Source: Protea cynaroides
Taxonomy: Eukaryota; Streptophyta; Magnoliopsida; Proteales; Proteaceae
Reading direction: 5' to 3'
NCBI GenBank assembly: GCA_028583415.1
Contig: CM053270.1
Span: 696,001 to 760,000 of the forward strand
DNA length: 64,000 bases
The position numbers and the translations under genes were made by a program. Positions within the stretch are counted from its first letter, which is position 1. The number at the start of each line of letters is the position of its first letter. Under the pieces are notes generated by a model. The model was not told where the DNA came from. It saw nothing but the letters and a program-made list of their open reading frames with translations, and made no database searches. Below, piece after piece: positions 23,593 to 34,901 of this stretch.

Positions 23593-24260
23593 CTACAGTA
23601 TTATTAGGGTTTCATTAGAATAGCTTCTTAGGGTTTCATGTTGGTCGAAAACCAACAAAGTTACAAAAATACTCTTACAGAGCTGACTGGTGGCATGTAC
23701 CAGTTGCAGCTCTATGGGAAAGACTGGCGATCGGTATGGTCAGCCGGTCCCCACAGACCAGCCTCCCGAGGGATACTGGTGGCAACATACCGACCGCACT
23801 GTGTGCAACCGGTATAGTCGACCGATATGTCTCCGGAAGACCATACATGGGTTTTTCGACTGTCGTCGATCATCCTCCATGGATTTCCAAGGTTTCTCCT
23901 ATCCATTCTAAGTCTACGCTTTGAGTTAGGGTTATCTCCAACTCATTCGAGTCTAGTTTCGATGAATATCATCTCGGAACTCGAATCTAGAGTTTGACGG
24001 CAACTTAGGGTTTATTGGTCAATTAGGGTTTTAGATCAACACCTACTTTGCATGGTATTGATCCACCCACACAACTATTCTAGAGTCATAGGGTAAGAAG
24101 AATGGTTAAAACACTTACTGTTGACTAGCGTAGAGTGAGCTTCGTCGAACGGCAATGGCGGCACCTCCTTCTTCTTCCTAGCTTCCTCTCCTTTCCAACC
24201 TCCTTCTCTTCTCTAGGGTTTGTGAGAGATAATGGAAAGGATTTGAGGAGGCTTAAGGGT

Positions 24261-24269
24261 GTATATATA
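24261..24269 (-). promoter_or_regulatory. E2 LTR TATA box
   Basis: CTATATATAC on the minus strand, followed by a purine-rich first-exon-like region (AAACCCTAGAGAAG) and the donor at 24118; repeated in the 3' LTR. Confidence 0.6.
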
Positions 24270-24570
24270 GGCTAGAATTAGGGTTTAGTAACCCTATTAG
24301 GATTAGGAAAGTCTTAGGATTCGAAATCAGGAAAGTGGGACCCTCAGAAGTCAATTTCTGGATTTCCACATTCAGCTGCGCAGAGCTGACCGGTCGACCG
24401 GTACCATCGACCAGTCAACATAAAATGATGACTAATTAACCGTCTTTGATCTGATTTCATACCTGCTTGTCATCCGCTCGTCCCGTCTGGCCCGGTGATG
24501 ATCGAAAGACCTGCTACGACACAAAACCAAGGTTTAGACCGGGTTTACGGAGTGCGGGTCTTACATATAT

Positions 24571-25553
24571 GATTTTCGTTAGTGTGTGGAATGTGAAGGG
24601 GAGTGTGCCCTGGATATATCCACAACTAACACCTTTTTCGTATCGCCATCTACCTTAGCGGACTTGGTACGAGTAGGGTATCAGGGGGAGGATGCGGTAG
24701 TGTGGATTGTTGCCTGACCGTCAGATTCTAGCCCTATCTCTATGTCGTAGGGAGTCGTGCTGGGGTAAGGCCATAGTTACTGTTTGACATATAGGACTGG
24801 TTAGAAACAGAATCCACTTGCAAGCCCTTTCCAATAGGGGTTTAGGTATTGATACGATGTAGGATATCAGGGGGAGGACACGGTAGTGTGGATTGTTACC
24901 TGACCGCCAGACTCTAGCTCTATCTCTATACTGGAGTGACTGATGTGGGGCAACAGTAGTAGTGTGGATTATTGCCTGACTGTTGGGTGTACTCACACTC
25001 TCGTGCATGAAGGTGTGGTGGCCGCCAAACCTTACCATAGCACTTTACAAGTTATGTCTGGCCCAAATTATAATGTTATCTCATGCATTTTGTATGTTGC
25101 ATTGGTCTTGTACTTACTGATCTAAGTTGTGAGCTCACCCGAATATATTCGATTTCTTTTCAGATCTTGATGCAGGATACTCAGTGGAAGACTTCATGTC
25201 TACTCTAGCTTACAGCACGGTGGCGGCTTTGGAATCACACTGTAGAGGACGAGCATGATGCGTCATGCGAGTGCTCGTTCTGTGTATTCTATCAGTGATG
25301 GTTATTTTCTTTTGTTACATTGTAATAACTATTATTTAATTTTGTGGATGATGAAATAAGTTGAATAATTATTTTAAATTACAACATAGATCTCAGTTCA
25401 TTTATTTTTATTCCGCTACTATGTATTAATCTCTGATTAAGTTAGACTGCTTGGGAATGATTGGTTGACACGGTCTATTGAGATCCTGGTGTGAACCGTG
25501 GTTTAGAGTCGATTCACTCACACTTCTGGTTCAGCCTGAATTGGGGTGTGACA
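24571..25553 (+). repeat. E3 5' LTR, second part
   Basis: Continues from 2693 after E2. Contains two diverged copies of a GGGTATCAGGGGGAGGA-type unit (24676 and 24866), the conserved GTTGTGAGCTCACC, the terminal exon and the end TTGGGGTGTGACA. Matches E3 3' LTR from 63838 on. Confidence 0.9.
25164..25298 (+). pseudogene. LTR terminal exon, E3 copy (2-nt deletion)
   Basis: After CTTTTCAG it reads DLDAGYSVEDFMSTLAYSTVAA, then a 2-nt deletion (135 nt instead of 137) shifts the frame, and the tail EDEHDASCECSFCVFYQ with its stop is still readable in the next frame. Decayed in line with the age of E3. Confidence 0.45.
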
Positions 25554-25556
25554 ACT

Positions 25557-25568
25557 TGGTGTCAGAGC
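25557..25568 (+). promoter_or_regulatory. E3 primer binding site (iMet type, one change)
   Basis: TGGTGTCAGAGC three bases after the LTR, differing from the E2 site at one base. Confidence 0.85.
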
Positions 25569-25862
25569 CTTAGGCTCTGTCCAGCTAATCATTCTGCATC
25601 TAACTGTGTCCAATGAGCTGAGTTAGGAAAATTAAAAACATTAATCAGAACACACCATAAGCTTGTTTAATGTCTGAGACTTAAGAAAGATGCATAATAT
25701 ACTAATAATGGAAGAACAATCATAAGTACTGAAGTATTAAAGAAAAATAATTAACCATTTCATAAACAAATACAAAGTGTACGACAGAGTACAGTCCACA
25801 AGTTGGACAGTTACTCTGTTAACAAAATAAAACACATATGAATAAAATAAAACTACATCTGA
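25569..25862 (+). other. E3 leader after PBS
   Basis: Homologous to the E2 leader (22218-21920), including GAGCTGAGTTAGGAAAATT. At about 25840 the similarity ends and the antisense gene begins. Confidence 0.65.
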
Positions 25863-27135
25863 CTATGGTGGAGTAGCGGGCCTGGGTGGTATCGGGTCTG
25901 CAATATCATAGTCCCGCTCGTACGCCTCTCTGAGCCAATGAACCTGGTCCTGCATGACCCGTAGGCTACGAGCTAGACTCCCCAAGTCCTGACCCATCTC
26001 TCTCTGAGTATCTATGAGCCCTCTCTGAGTATCTAGGATGCCTCTCTGAGTATCTCGGATCTCCATGAGCATGCTCATCACTGGGTCCAAAGGGGGATGA
26101 GATGGTCCAGCAACTGGAGGAGGCCTAGAAGGTCTTGCTCCTGGAGAATACTGGGGTGCAGGTGCTGGGATGTCCTCCATGTGTGCATCCCCATCATCCC
26201 CTATCTCTGCTGCCTTTGCTGCTGCTGCTGCGACTGCCACGTGATTCCTAGGTGGGAGAGGACAAGCATGTAACTCCTCACCACTGAGCACTAGATCGTC
26301 CATCTGCATCTTATAGATGGCCTCGGCATCTATATCAGAAGTTATAGTGATCTCCACAGCTACCTCTCCATGCATATCCACACCCAGACGCTGTAACAAT
26401 GCTCAACCTACCATATGGAAGATTGCCTGTTACATTGGGCATTGCCGCATAAATCATGACACGAATAAGAAGGTAAGGCAAACAGACCCGGTGCCTGGCA
26501 GCCACACAGTAGGTAAGATACTGGGTCAACTGGGACAACTCTTTATAATGCCCACTCTGGGGAACAATGTTATGCTGTATATTCTGGCAGTATAGAAGAG
26601 GCTCAGGACGTAGGTTCGAAGCCAACATGATTCTACCTGGTAATAAAATCTACTCTGCAATGGCTGCCCTCATGTCCTCAAAAAGATATCCTTTAGCTCT
26701 GGGTGGACAATAGATGAGTTCCCCGTCATCAGGAAGCTCCAGAAGTGCAGCTAGCTCGGCTGTGTTGAAAGAGATCATCACCCCTTTCACATAGCTGGTG
26801 ATGCGAAGGTCCCTAGCATGCTCCTAGTCATTGAGATCCCCTTCTACCTCCAGGTTGGCAAAGAACAGTTTCACCAAGCTGGGACGAGTAGTCTCTCTAT
26901 ACTGAATAATGGGTAACCAACCCATTGCCCCAAAAGCCGCCTCAACATCGAAGCGGTGCAGATGCTTTAGGTTCACAAAACGACCTACTTCGATACGTTT
27001 TGCTCGGAACCATGCAAGGCGTGAAGCGGCCGCCTCTGACCGAAAGTATCTCTCATCATAAAGGATAGGTGGGGGATGTGGCCTGTTCATACAAGGCATA
27101 TATGATCGTTTCCCCGCGCCACGATGTCTAGACAT
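25863..27135 (-). pseudogene. E3 antisense gene: plant transposon-domain protein
   Basis: Minus-strand gene of about 424 codons lying between PBS and gag. ATG at 27135. The N-terminal block (RFDVEAAFGAMGWLPI, KLFFANLEV) and the C-terminal block (NIVPQSGHYKELSQL, CLPYLLIRVM, NLPYG) match the layout of the putative plant transposon domain (PF20167-like). The tail is Pro-rich with a short heptad-like stretch repeating RDTQRGILDTQRGLIDTQR, and ends in a stop at 25863. Damage: in-frame TAGs at 26824-26826 and 26650-26652 and one frameshift near 26400. A TTTAATAG acceptor lies just upstream of the ATG and a CAG|GTAAGC donor at 27600, so a 5' UTR intron is likely. Absent from E2 and deleted in E4. 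Role unknown; it could be a captured gene or an element-encoded regulator. Confidence 0.72.
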
Positions 27136-28217
27136 GTTGTAACTATTAAACCAAAAAAAGTGAGACAGTTAGAGAAAATTTCAGGAAATTTTTTTTTTGA
27201 CAGCATAACAGTAGAAAATGGAGAAAAAGCCTCAAACACGCCCAATATGGGTATGAGGACTTATTGTAGTGGCAAAATGCTAACATAGATCAATTAATTT
27301 CAAAACAAAAATGGAGAAGTAGAGACATTAACAAAATTTATCAAAAGTATCGAAAAAAAAAAACCTAAAAACCTAGGTTAAAAGTCAAAATTTTGGGAAT
27401 TTCTTCAAACCAATCGATGGAACTTTAAATTGGTTGAGGGGTTTTGCACATTTAGACCCCTAAAACCTTTCCCAAGCGGAGGAAGAAGTTTTCTACGGTT
27501 AAAAAGCATCCAAATCAAGAAAAACATAGGTTTTAGCATAAAAGGCGATGAGAATTTCTTCTAAAAGAAGGAAAGAAAGGATAAGCTTACCTGAGAGACG
27601 AGATTGATACACTTGAGAGGTGAGAAATACTCCTAGAAGCACTAGAGGTACTGTAGAGACTCAGAGACACGGAGAGGAATCGCCACCGGAGTAAACTCTA
27701 AAGTGAGAAATGAAGAATGAGGCGGAAATCGCAAATTTAAAGAGTTTTCCAGTGATACCGGTCGCACTTTTGGAATGGCATGTGCGACCGGTACCTCCTA
27801 CGGTATGGTGCGACCGGTACCTCCCGCAGGGTATACCAGTCTTACCCAATGGGGTTATGTGCGACCGGTACTGCCGACGGTATGGTACGACTGGTATGTA
27901 CCGCCAGGCATACCGGTCTCACTCAAGGAGAGACCGGTACCGCAGGCGGAACCTCATGGGGGTTGGGAATACAAAACCATTCCCCGAATCGGCCAAACTT
28001 TATTTCCAGACCTCATGCCTGCATGATATGACCAGAATAAAGGATTGTACTTAGAAAATTTCAAGAAATAATTATAATTTGCTTATGTTCTTTCCCTGTC
28101 GATGAATATTTATGCTGCATATGCATTGAGACTAAATATTATCGTTGGAATAAATTTCTAAATTGTCTCATGTGTTTCAATGTATTCAGATATCGCACAG
28201 GTAATTATTTTGCTTCA
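27136..28217 (+). other. E3 second leader, including upstream part of the antisense gene
   Basis: Non-coding in plus. It includes the antisense splice donor (27600) and an ACCGGT-rich stretch (27755-27950) like that in the LTRs. From about 27515 it is homologous to the whole E4 leader (51623-52317). No convincing plus-strand gene. Confidence 0.6.
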
Positions 28218-29529
28218 ATGGTGAGAGGAAATGGACGTAGCATTCATCGCAGATGCCGTCACTCAAGGGCGCCTCCCATGGACAGGAGTTCAGGGACAGA
28301 AAACTCAGAAGAGAATGAAGAGAGAGTAAGTGGGGAAGAACTTAACCCCCTAAATGGAACTGAAAATCTGATGAAAGCCAATGAAGAATCGCCATCAAAG
28401 GGGCGAACATCTACAAGCTCTGAAACAATGATGGCAAATTTGGTCGCTAATATGGAGGCACAACAAAAAAAGTTTTTCGATGAAATGTTGAAAATGTTTA
28501 GGCCACCTGGGCCTGTGCCGGCACCTGCAAACATGCCATCCACAGATGCTAAGAATGTACATGCGGTACCAGTGGGGTTTAGCACAGCTACTGAAGGACC
28601 ACCACAACAGGACCAACCCAACATAGTTCCCCACCCAGTTACAGGGACGCCAATCCCTAACCAAGATCAGGGAGGATATCAGGGTCCATATTAGGGTGCA
28701 TACTATGGTAGGTATCAGGGAGAAAATCAGAGTGGCTACTCTTATCAGCCACAATGGTATGGACAGGCACCATATGGACAGGTCCCTTATGCACAGAGTA
28801 GTCTTTCCAGAGCGGTGGATGGATTTTTAAAGCTCAAACCACCAACTTTTACAGGGAAGTCAGGGAAAACACTGTGGCCAGCGCAGTGGATAGCTGAAAT
28901 GGAGAAAAACTTTCGGCTACTGGAGTGTCAGGATGGGAAAAAAGTATTATATGCCACCCACATGCTGAAGGAAGAAGCCAATGGGTGGTGGAGTTCAACT
29001 AGATCATATCTGGAAACAAAACACCAGATAATCACTTGGCACATATTCAAGGAGGCTTTCTTCGAAAAATATTTTCCCAGGAGTTTCCGTGATCAGTTGG
29101 AGAGGGAGTTCCTAAATTTGCAGCAATCCCAATTGACCATAGAGGCATACCAACAAAGGTATGAGGAGTTATTCTTCTTCGCTCCAACCAGTATGCAGCA
29201 GGAAGAAACAAAGACTCGCCGTTTCACTATGGGTCTTCGGGGTGTTATCAGAGAGCATGTGCTGGGTCGAGGGTTGAAGATATATAATGAAGCTGTACAG
29301 GTGGCTCGAGTCATCGAGGCAAGTCAGAGAAAAAGCTTCTTCGCACAAAATAGGGGTCTGAAGAGATCTAATCTTGAGGTCCAAGGCGGAAGAAGCAACA
29401 GACCATACCGTCCATTTAGGTCACCAACTAGCATAGTGCCTCCCAGACCTGCTCTTGCAGTGACACCACAGGCAGCGGGGCAGAACACTAGTGTGAAGTG
29501 TTACAATTGCCAACAGGTGGGACATTATG
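28218..29529 (+). pseudogene. gag: E3 gag, 5' part
   Basis: ATG 28218 (MVRGNGRSIHRR), chosen because sister copies share it. One frame to the solo LTR, with a TAG at 28692-28694. Then the tyrosine/glutamine-rich stretch, Gag core (LKPPTFTGKSGKTLWPAQW, EKNFRLL, YEELFFFAPTSMQQEETK), and the first half of the zinc knuckle (CYNCQQVGHY), where family-C solo LTR inserted at TTATG. Confidence 0.85.
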
Positions 29530-31749
29530 TGTAAGACTCATATCAAACTAACCCGGTCTTACCACCTTGAATCAGGTTTACCCATCATGGTCGAGCCAAA
29601 TGGACCAAGGGCGTAAAGGAGATCGTGATCCCAGGTATCAAATCGACCCAAAAACACTTAAATAAAGGGGAGGGTCGCATACCCAGCAAGGGAGGGTCGG
29701 ACCCCCCAAGACAGAAAGTCAGACCCCCTATTTTACAAAGGGGGTCGGACACTTTAGGATTTAGGGGTCGACGGGATCATCGACCCCCTCATCGACCCTC
29801 AGTTGCCGCCGAAAACAAAATTAGGAAATTTCTATAATTTCGGTTGGGGCTCATTCCTAATCTCAAAGGGACTTATTTTAGGATATTTCTACTCTATTTT
29901 AAGGACGTCCCTAGGCCTCTTTCACTCCTTTTAGAACCCTAATTGAATTGAGAGAAAGAGAAGAGAAGGAAGAGAGGAAGAAGAGAAGGAAAGGAGAGAA
30001 GAAGAAAAAGGAGAAGAGTTGCAGAGAAGGAGTGTTCTTCTCAGGTAAGAATACTAATCCTATGAATTTTGTGAGACTTAGAATAGTTGAAGGAAGATGT
30101 AGGAGAAACCCAACCCATCCATCCATGGTTAAGTTTCAATGGAAACCATGGAGGATATCAATTAGACTATATATTGGGTGAAGAGAAGTTCTAATCCATA
30201 GATAGTATGTGGAATGGACTATAGAAGAAGCCATAGGAGTTAAACAAGGAAGAATGGATCAAAACAAGAGAATATCGACCAAAACCTGAGGTGGTCGCAC
30301 ATAGGGTCGATAGACCCATCGACCCTGATATCGACCCTGTTACAGGGGATCGCAGTATACTGCTACCCTACCTGCGACCCATCCTGCGACCCTATAGATA
30401 ACAACAAGTTAGAAAATAAAAATTAAATCTAATTAAATTCTATCGACTTTGTTAGGTCTTCTAGCAATATAATATCAATATAAAGGTGATTCTTAAAGCT
30501 TGAAAGAGGATCTACTAGCAAGCTAAGGTGAGGAAACAAGACCTACATTAACTGGTTAATAATAAATTATTTTTATTTTTTTGAGTCCGGTGCCATACTT
30601 GATTCTATGCGAATATGCTTGTAATGTGCATTCAACATGTCATCCAATATTCCTGCTATTATTGTTCATGCATATTTAATTTTGTTTACTTATAACATGA
30701 TGATGATGATTGATGTTAGGAATAGGCATGTGAATGTTTGTGTGTGGTTAGTGTGCTTGATGCGAGTAGGGCATCAGGGGAAGTGTTAGGCAGTGTTTGA
30801 TCCGGGCACTTTAGCTCTATCTCTAACTCAAGTCTTGTGCATTAGCATCGTCATATCGCCATTACCTTAGCAGAATTATTGCGACGTAGGGCATCAAGGA
30901 GGGTCTCGGTCTTTGAGTCCTATACTCTATCGGGGGGCCTTAGCTCTATCTCTACGGGTGCTCTAAGGGATGCTGGGGTTAGGCCTTGGATACACTGTTT
31001 GACATTAGGATTGGTTAGTAGCGAGCCCCATTTACAGCCCTAGCCATCAGGGGTTTATTTGTTGGTATGGAGTTGTGCATCGATAAACGTAACCTTCGTT
31101 GTACAATGTTCATTGTGGGTGCTGTAGGCGACGGAGAGAGGTTCATCAGGCGTATCTACACTCTCGTGCATAGAGGTGCGGCGGCCTCCTATCCTTTCTA
31201 TAGCATAGTGCAAACGTAAAACCAGACCAAAGATATGAATTGAATCGCATGCATATGTATTGTTGCATTGTTTTGTTTGCTCACTGAGCCATGATGTGTG
31301 CTCACCCTCTCGACGTCGAATATTTTTAGTTGATGATGCAGGTACCACTGTTGCAGATTATATTGATGCTCCAGCGTATGGACATGTGGCGGCGATTGAA
31401 GCTGAAGATGTAGAGGATACGCATGACTCCTCTTGCGAGTGCAACTCATGCGTATTCGTTTAGGGTTTTTCTTTTATTTAATTATTTGGATTTATTAAAG
31501 GGATGTAATGATATTTATTTATGTCTTAGTTGATGCAGAATAATTTGGTATTTAAATATTAATATCACATTTTGATTCTTCAGTTCATTTTATTATAAGA
31601 CTTCCGCTATTGTATATTTACTCTGATTATGAATGTGGATGTATGGGGTTTAGATAACACGGATATAGCCTACTCGAGATCCTAGTTGAACCGTTGGTTT
31701 GTAGCGGTTCATCACACCATTCTGAATAGTGTGGAATTGGGGTGTGACA
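29530..31749 (+). mobile_element. Solo LTR of family C (2220 bp) in E3 gag
   Basis: TGTAAGACTC to GGTGTGACA with a perfect 5-bp duplication TTATG at 29525-29529 and 31750-31754. No internal coding, so it is a solo LTR left after recombination. It carries a purine-rich first-exon-like region, a donor TCTCAG|GTAAGAA (30042), a second possible donor CTAAG|GTGAGG (30533), two GGGCATCA-type units (30768, 30892) and the terminal peptide exon. Distantly related to the E2/E3/E4 LTRs. Confidence 0.93.
31330..31463 (+). CDS. LTR terminal exon: small Cys-rich peptide (family C copy)
   Basis: Follows GAATATTTTTAG. It encodes VDDAGTTVADYIDAPAYGH, then VAAIEAEDV, then EDTHDSSCECNSCVFV and stop; 44 residues, 134 nt like E2. 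Compared with E4 the V-A-A core is GTG-GCG-GCG against GTA-GCT-GCC, and the final C-V-F is TGC-GTA-TTC against TGT-GTT-TTC, changes that leave the protein alone. A frame through the 30042 donor joins it in phase after a basic Lys/Arg/Glu-rich segment. No ATG seen. Confidence 0.5.
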
Positions 31750-31754
31750 TTATG

Positions 31755-31851
31755 CCAGAACATGCCCACAACCAAAGAGGGAGCAATAGCAAGGCAGCGT
31801 TTATGCTATTACCACAGAGGAGGGAGTCGCATCACCAGATGTGGTTACAGG
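31755..31851 (+). pseudogene. gag: E3 gag, 3' end
   Basis: Completes the zinc knuckle (ARTC-type end) and the tail SPDVVT. Followed at 31852 by GTATGATT. Confidence 0.75.
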
Positions 31852-31944
31852 TATGATTCGGTATTCATTCCTTAACTGCTGCATTAATTGTTTGAGTATT
31901 TAAATCTAAAGGAAAGATTTTAAATTTAAAAACCTTAAGTACAG
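31852..31944 (+). other. Intron-like spacer between gag and protease in E3
   Basis: 93 nt, from ACAG|GTATGATT to AAGTACAG|TG. It contains stops, and removing it joins gag to protease in frame. E4 (53725-53814) and E5 (40964-40875) have 90-nt equivalents with the same borders. Confidence 0.5.
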
Positions 31945-34854
31945 TGAATATAGCAGGGGTACCCGCTAGAGTCTTGTTTGACTCAAGGGCCACCCATTCC
32001 TTTCTGTCTATGTCATTCGGAAAAGGACTAGATCAACCCATCAAGACTCTACAACCAAGTCTGTTAGTTCGGTCTCCCATGGGAATGGAGGTGGTATTAG
32101 AAGAATATTATGGTCCTTGCCCAGTGCATATTGAAGGACGAGAGTTGGAAGCCAATCTAGTCCAGTTGGAGATGTCTGATTTCGATGTCATTCTGGGAAT
32201 GGACTGGTTATCTAAACATTCAGCAAACCTATTATGTGCCGAGAAAAAGTTGGTGTTCAAAGACAGTGAAGGGACTGAGTTCAACTTTAAAGGGGCTAAG
32301 TTGTCTAGGAAGAGAAAGCTCATACTCTCAGCCCTAAAAGAAAATAAGTGCTTAGAGAAAGGGGGAGTAGGATACCTCGTATCAATAGTGGATGTGACCG
32401 TTGACTTACCAAAAATGGAGGAAATCAACGAAGTACGAGAATTTCCTGATGTATTTCCAGAAGACCTACCCGGGTTGCCACCAGACAGGGCTACTGAGTT
32501 TGTGATAGACCTCCTACCAGGGGTGGCACCTGTGTTTAAAGCCCCTTACAGGATGGCTCCTACCGAGTTGAAAAAGTTAAAAACTCAGCTGCAAGAACTG
32601 TTAGACAAGGGATTTATAAGGCCTAGTATCTCACCTTGGGGAGCACCTGTGCTCTTTGTCAAGAAAAAGGGTGGTTGTGTACGTCTTTGTATGGACTATC
32701 GAGAATTAAATAAGCTCACCATCAAGAACAGGTACCCACTACCAAGAATAGATGTTTTATTTGATCAATTACAAGGTTCGAGTGTATTCTCGAAGATTGA
32801 TCTGAGGTCAGGGTATCATCAACTCAAGATTAAGGAGGCAGACATTCCCAAGACAGCTTTCAGGACGTGGTATGGACACTATGAGTTCCTTGTGATGTTT
32901 TTTGGGTTGACTAATGTACCTGCATCATTTATGGAGCTAATGAACCGAGTATTCCATGACATGTTGGATACGTCAGTTATCGTGTTCATCGATGATATTT
33001 TAGTATACTCCAAGGACCAGGAGACACATGCAGTGCATCTAAGAGCGGTATTACAAAGACTAAGGAGAGAGAAGCTCTATGCAAAATTCAAGAAATGTGA
33101 ATTCTGGTTAGATGAAGTGGCCTTCCTTGGTCACGTGGTGTCTACTGAAGGAATCAAGGTAGATCCCAATAAAATTTCAGCCATAGTAGGATGGGAGGCG
33201 CCGAAGACAGTTGCTGAAATTCGTAGTTTCCTGGGCTTAGCTGGATACTACAGAAGGTTTGTGGAGGATTATTCCAAGATTGCTGTTCCACTCACCAGGT
33301 TGACCAAAAAGGGGGAGAAGTTCACATGGACCGATGAATGTGAGAAATGCTTCCAGACGCTGAAGTCAAGACTGGTATTAGCACCTATATTGACAATTCC
33401 AGCTCTAGGCCTTCCATTCACACTATATACAGATGCTTCAGGTTTGGGACTGGGTTGTGTGCTGATGCAAGGAGAACAGGTGATAGCCTATGCCTCAAGA
33501 CAGCTGAGGGAGCATGAGAAGAACTACCCTACACATGACCTAGAATTGGCAGCGATCATTCATGCTATCAAGACTTGGAGGCATTACCTGTATGACGAGA
33601 AATTCCAGATTAAGTCTGACCACAAAAGCCTGACATATTTGTTCACCCAAAAAGACCTGAACATGAGGCAGAGGAGGTGGTTAGAATTGCTCAAGGACTA
33701 TGACTACGACATTCAGTACCATCCTGGTAAAGCTAATATCGTAGCTGATGCTCTGAGCAAGAAATGGGCATCAAATCCTGAAGTAGGACCAAGTACAAAC
33801 GTGGCATTGTGTGCTGCCATTTCTGGTTCATCAGAGAATGAAGAGCAATCCTTAATAAAGTCAGCTGATGATCCAATTGAGCAGGGGTTGATACACAAGT
33901 TCACCCTTATGTTTGTGGCACTAAAAATTTTGCTTGATCTAAAGGAAGAGGTAAAAGCAGCAATCCTACAGGACCCATACTTTAAAACAGTGCAAGAAGA
34001 TTTGGAAAAGGGTCGAGCCAATCCTGATTTCACCTTAGATGCAGACAAGGTACTCAAATATCATGGGCGTTTGTGCATACCTGAGAATGAAGATCTGAAA
34101 ATCAGAAATCGGATCATGTTGGAAGCTCACTCCACCCCATATTCAGTACACCCTGAGAGCACTAAAATGTACCATGACCTGAAAGGTTGTAGTGGTGCAG
34201 GGGGTATGAAAGCTGATGTGGCCCGACATGTGTTTCAATATTTAAACTGTCAGCAAGTCAAAGCAGAAAGACAGAGGCCCACAGGATTATTACAACCATT
34301 ACTCGAGCCGGCATGGAAATGAGATTGTATTACCATGGATTTCGTCACTGGCCTACCTATGACTCCGAGGTCGGTGAATGCAGTATGGGTAATTGTAGAT
34401 CGCCTCACCAAGACTATAAGATTCATCCCTGTAAGACCACAATACACCATGGACAGGTTGGCAAGGTTATATGTGGACAGTATAGTCAGACTCCACGGGG
34501 TTCCAGAGAGCACTGTGTCTGATCGAGATCCACGCTTCACATCTAAGTTCTGGGAAGGACTACAGAAGGCAATGGGGACGAAACTAAAGTTTAGCACCAC
34601 GTTCCACCCTCAAACAGATGGTCAGTCAGAGAGGACCATCCAGATTCTGGAAGACATGCTTCGTGCATGTGCAATCGACTTTAAGGGGGGCTTGGGATGA
34701 GAAGCTTTCACTTATTGAGTTTGCCTACAACAATAGCTACCACTCTACGATCCAGATGGCCCCATATGAGGCCTTGTATGGCAAGAAATGTCGGACACCA
34801 TTATTATGGGACGAAGTTGTAGAAAGACAGATCGTAGGACTAGAATTTTTGGAA
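31945..34854 (+). pseudogene. pol: E3 pol, 5' part: protease, RT, RNase H, integrase core
   Basis: Protease with Asp-Ser-Arg-Ala where E2/E5 keep Asp-Ser-Gly-Ala (about 31980). RT at about 32540-33150 with FIDDILVYSKD near 32985; RNase H (LYTDASGLGLGCVLMQGEQ) near 33430; integrase finger near 34120-34260. Open from 31944 to a TGA at 34320-34322, then integrase D, D (VSDRDPRF), E (QSERTI) to a one-base shift near 34688, then to IVGLEF at about 34850 where the rearranged block begins. The integrase tail continues at 60996. Confidence 0.88.
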
Positions 34855-34886
34855 TTTCCTCAGAATTGGGGTGTCGTCATGCGAGT

Positions 34887-34898
34887 GCTCTGATACCA
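34887..34898 (-). promoter_or_regulatory. Primer binding site left of the E5 LTR
   Basis: TGGTATCAGAGC on the minus strand, three bases from the LTR, followed by only a few tens of bases before the junction with E3. It belonged to a lost neighbouring internal region. Confidence 0.75.
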
Positions 34899-34901
34899 AG
34901 T

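Larger units (their letters stand above)
2694..24565 (-). mobile_element. E2: Ty3/gypsy chromovirus-like element inserted in the E3 5' LTR
   Basis: Complete but dead minus-strand element with LTRs, PBS, gag and pol. Its ends are TGTAAGACCC and GGTGTGACA in its own sense. Flanks are TGTAT (2689-2693) and TATAT (24566-24570), a 5-bp duplication with one change; the unoccupied site can be read in the E3 3' LTR at 63833-63837. LTR copies differ by about 2-3 percent in the parts compared by eye. Without the nested E1 its length is about 9.8 kb. Coding is broken by stops and a frameshift, so it could only move with helper proteins. Confidence 0.9.
22234..24565 (-). repeat. E2 5' LTR (2332 bp, uninterrupted)
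   Basis: In its own sense it starts TGTAAGACCC and ends GGTGTGACA. It holds, in order, a TATATATA promoter (24269-24261), an exon-1 donor ACA|GTAAGTG (24118), a 60-nt exon-like segment (23592-23533) and the terminal peptide exon (22655-22522). It also carries the unoccupied E1 target at 22899-22903. Confidence 0.93.

Noticed and set aside
25863..27135. Host gene fragment
   Set aside because: Domain blocks resemble a transposon-linked plant family and the position is within a retroelement leader; capture from a host gene remains possible but unsupported.
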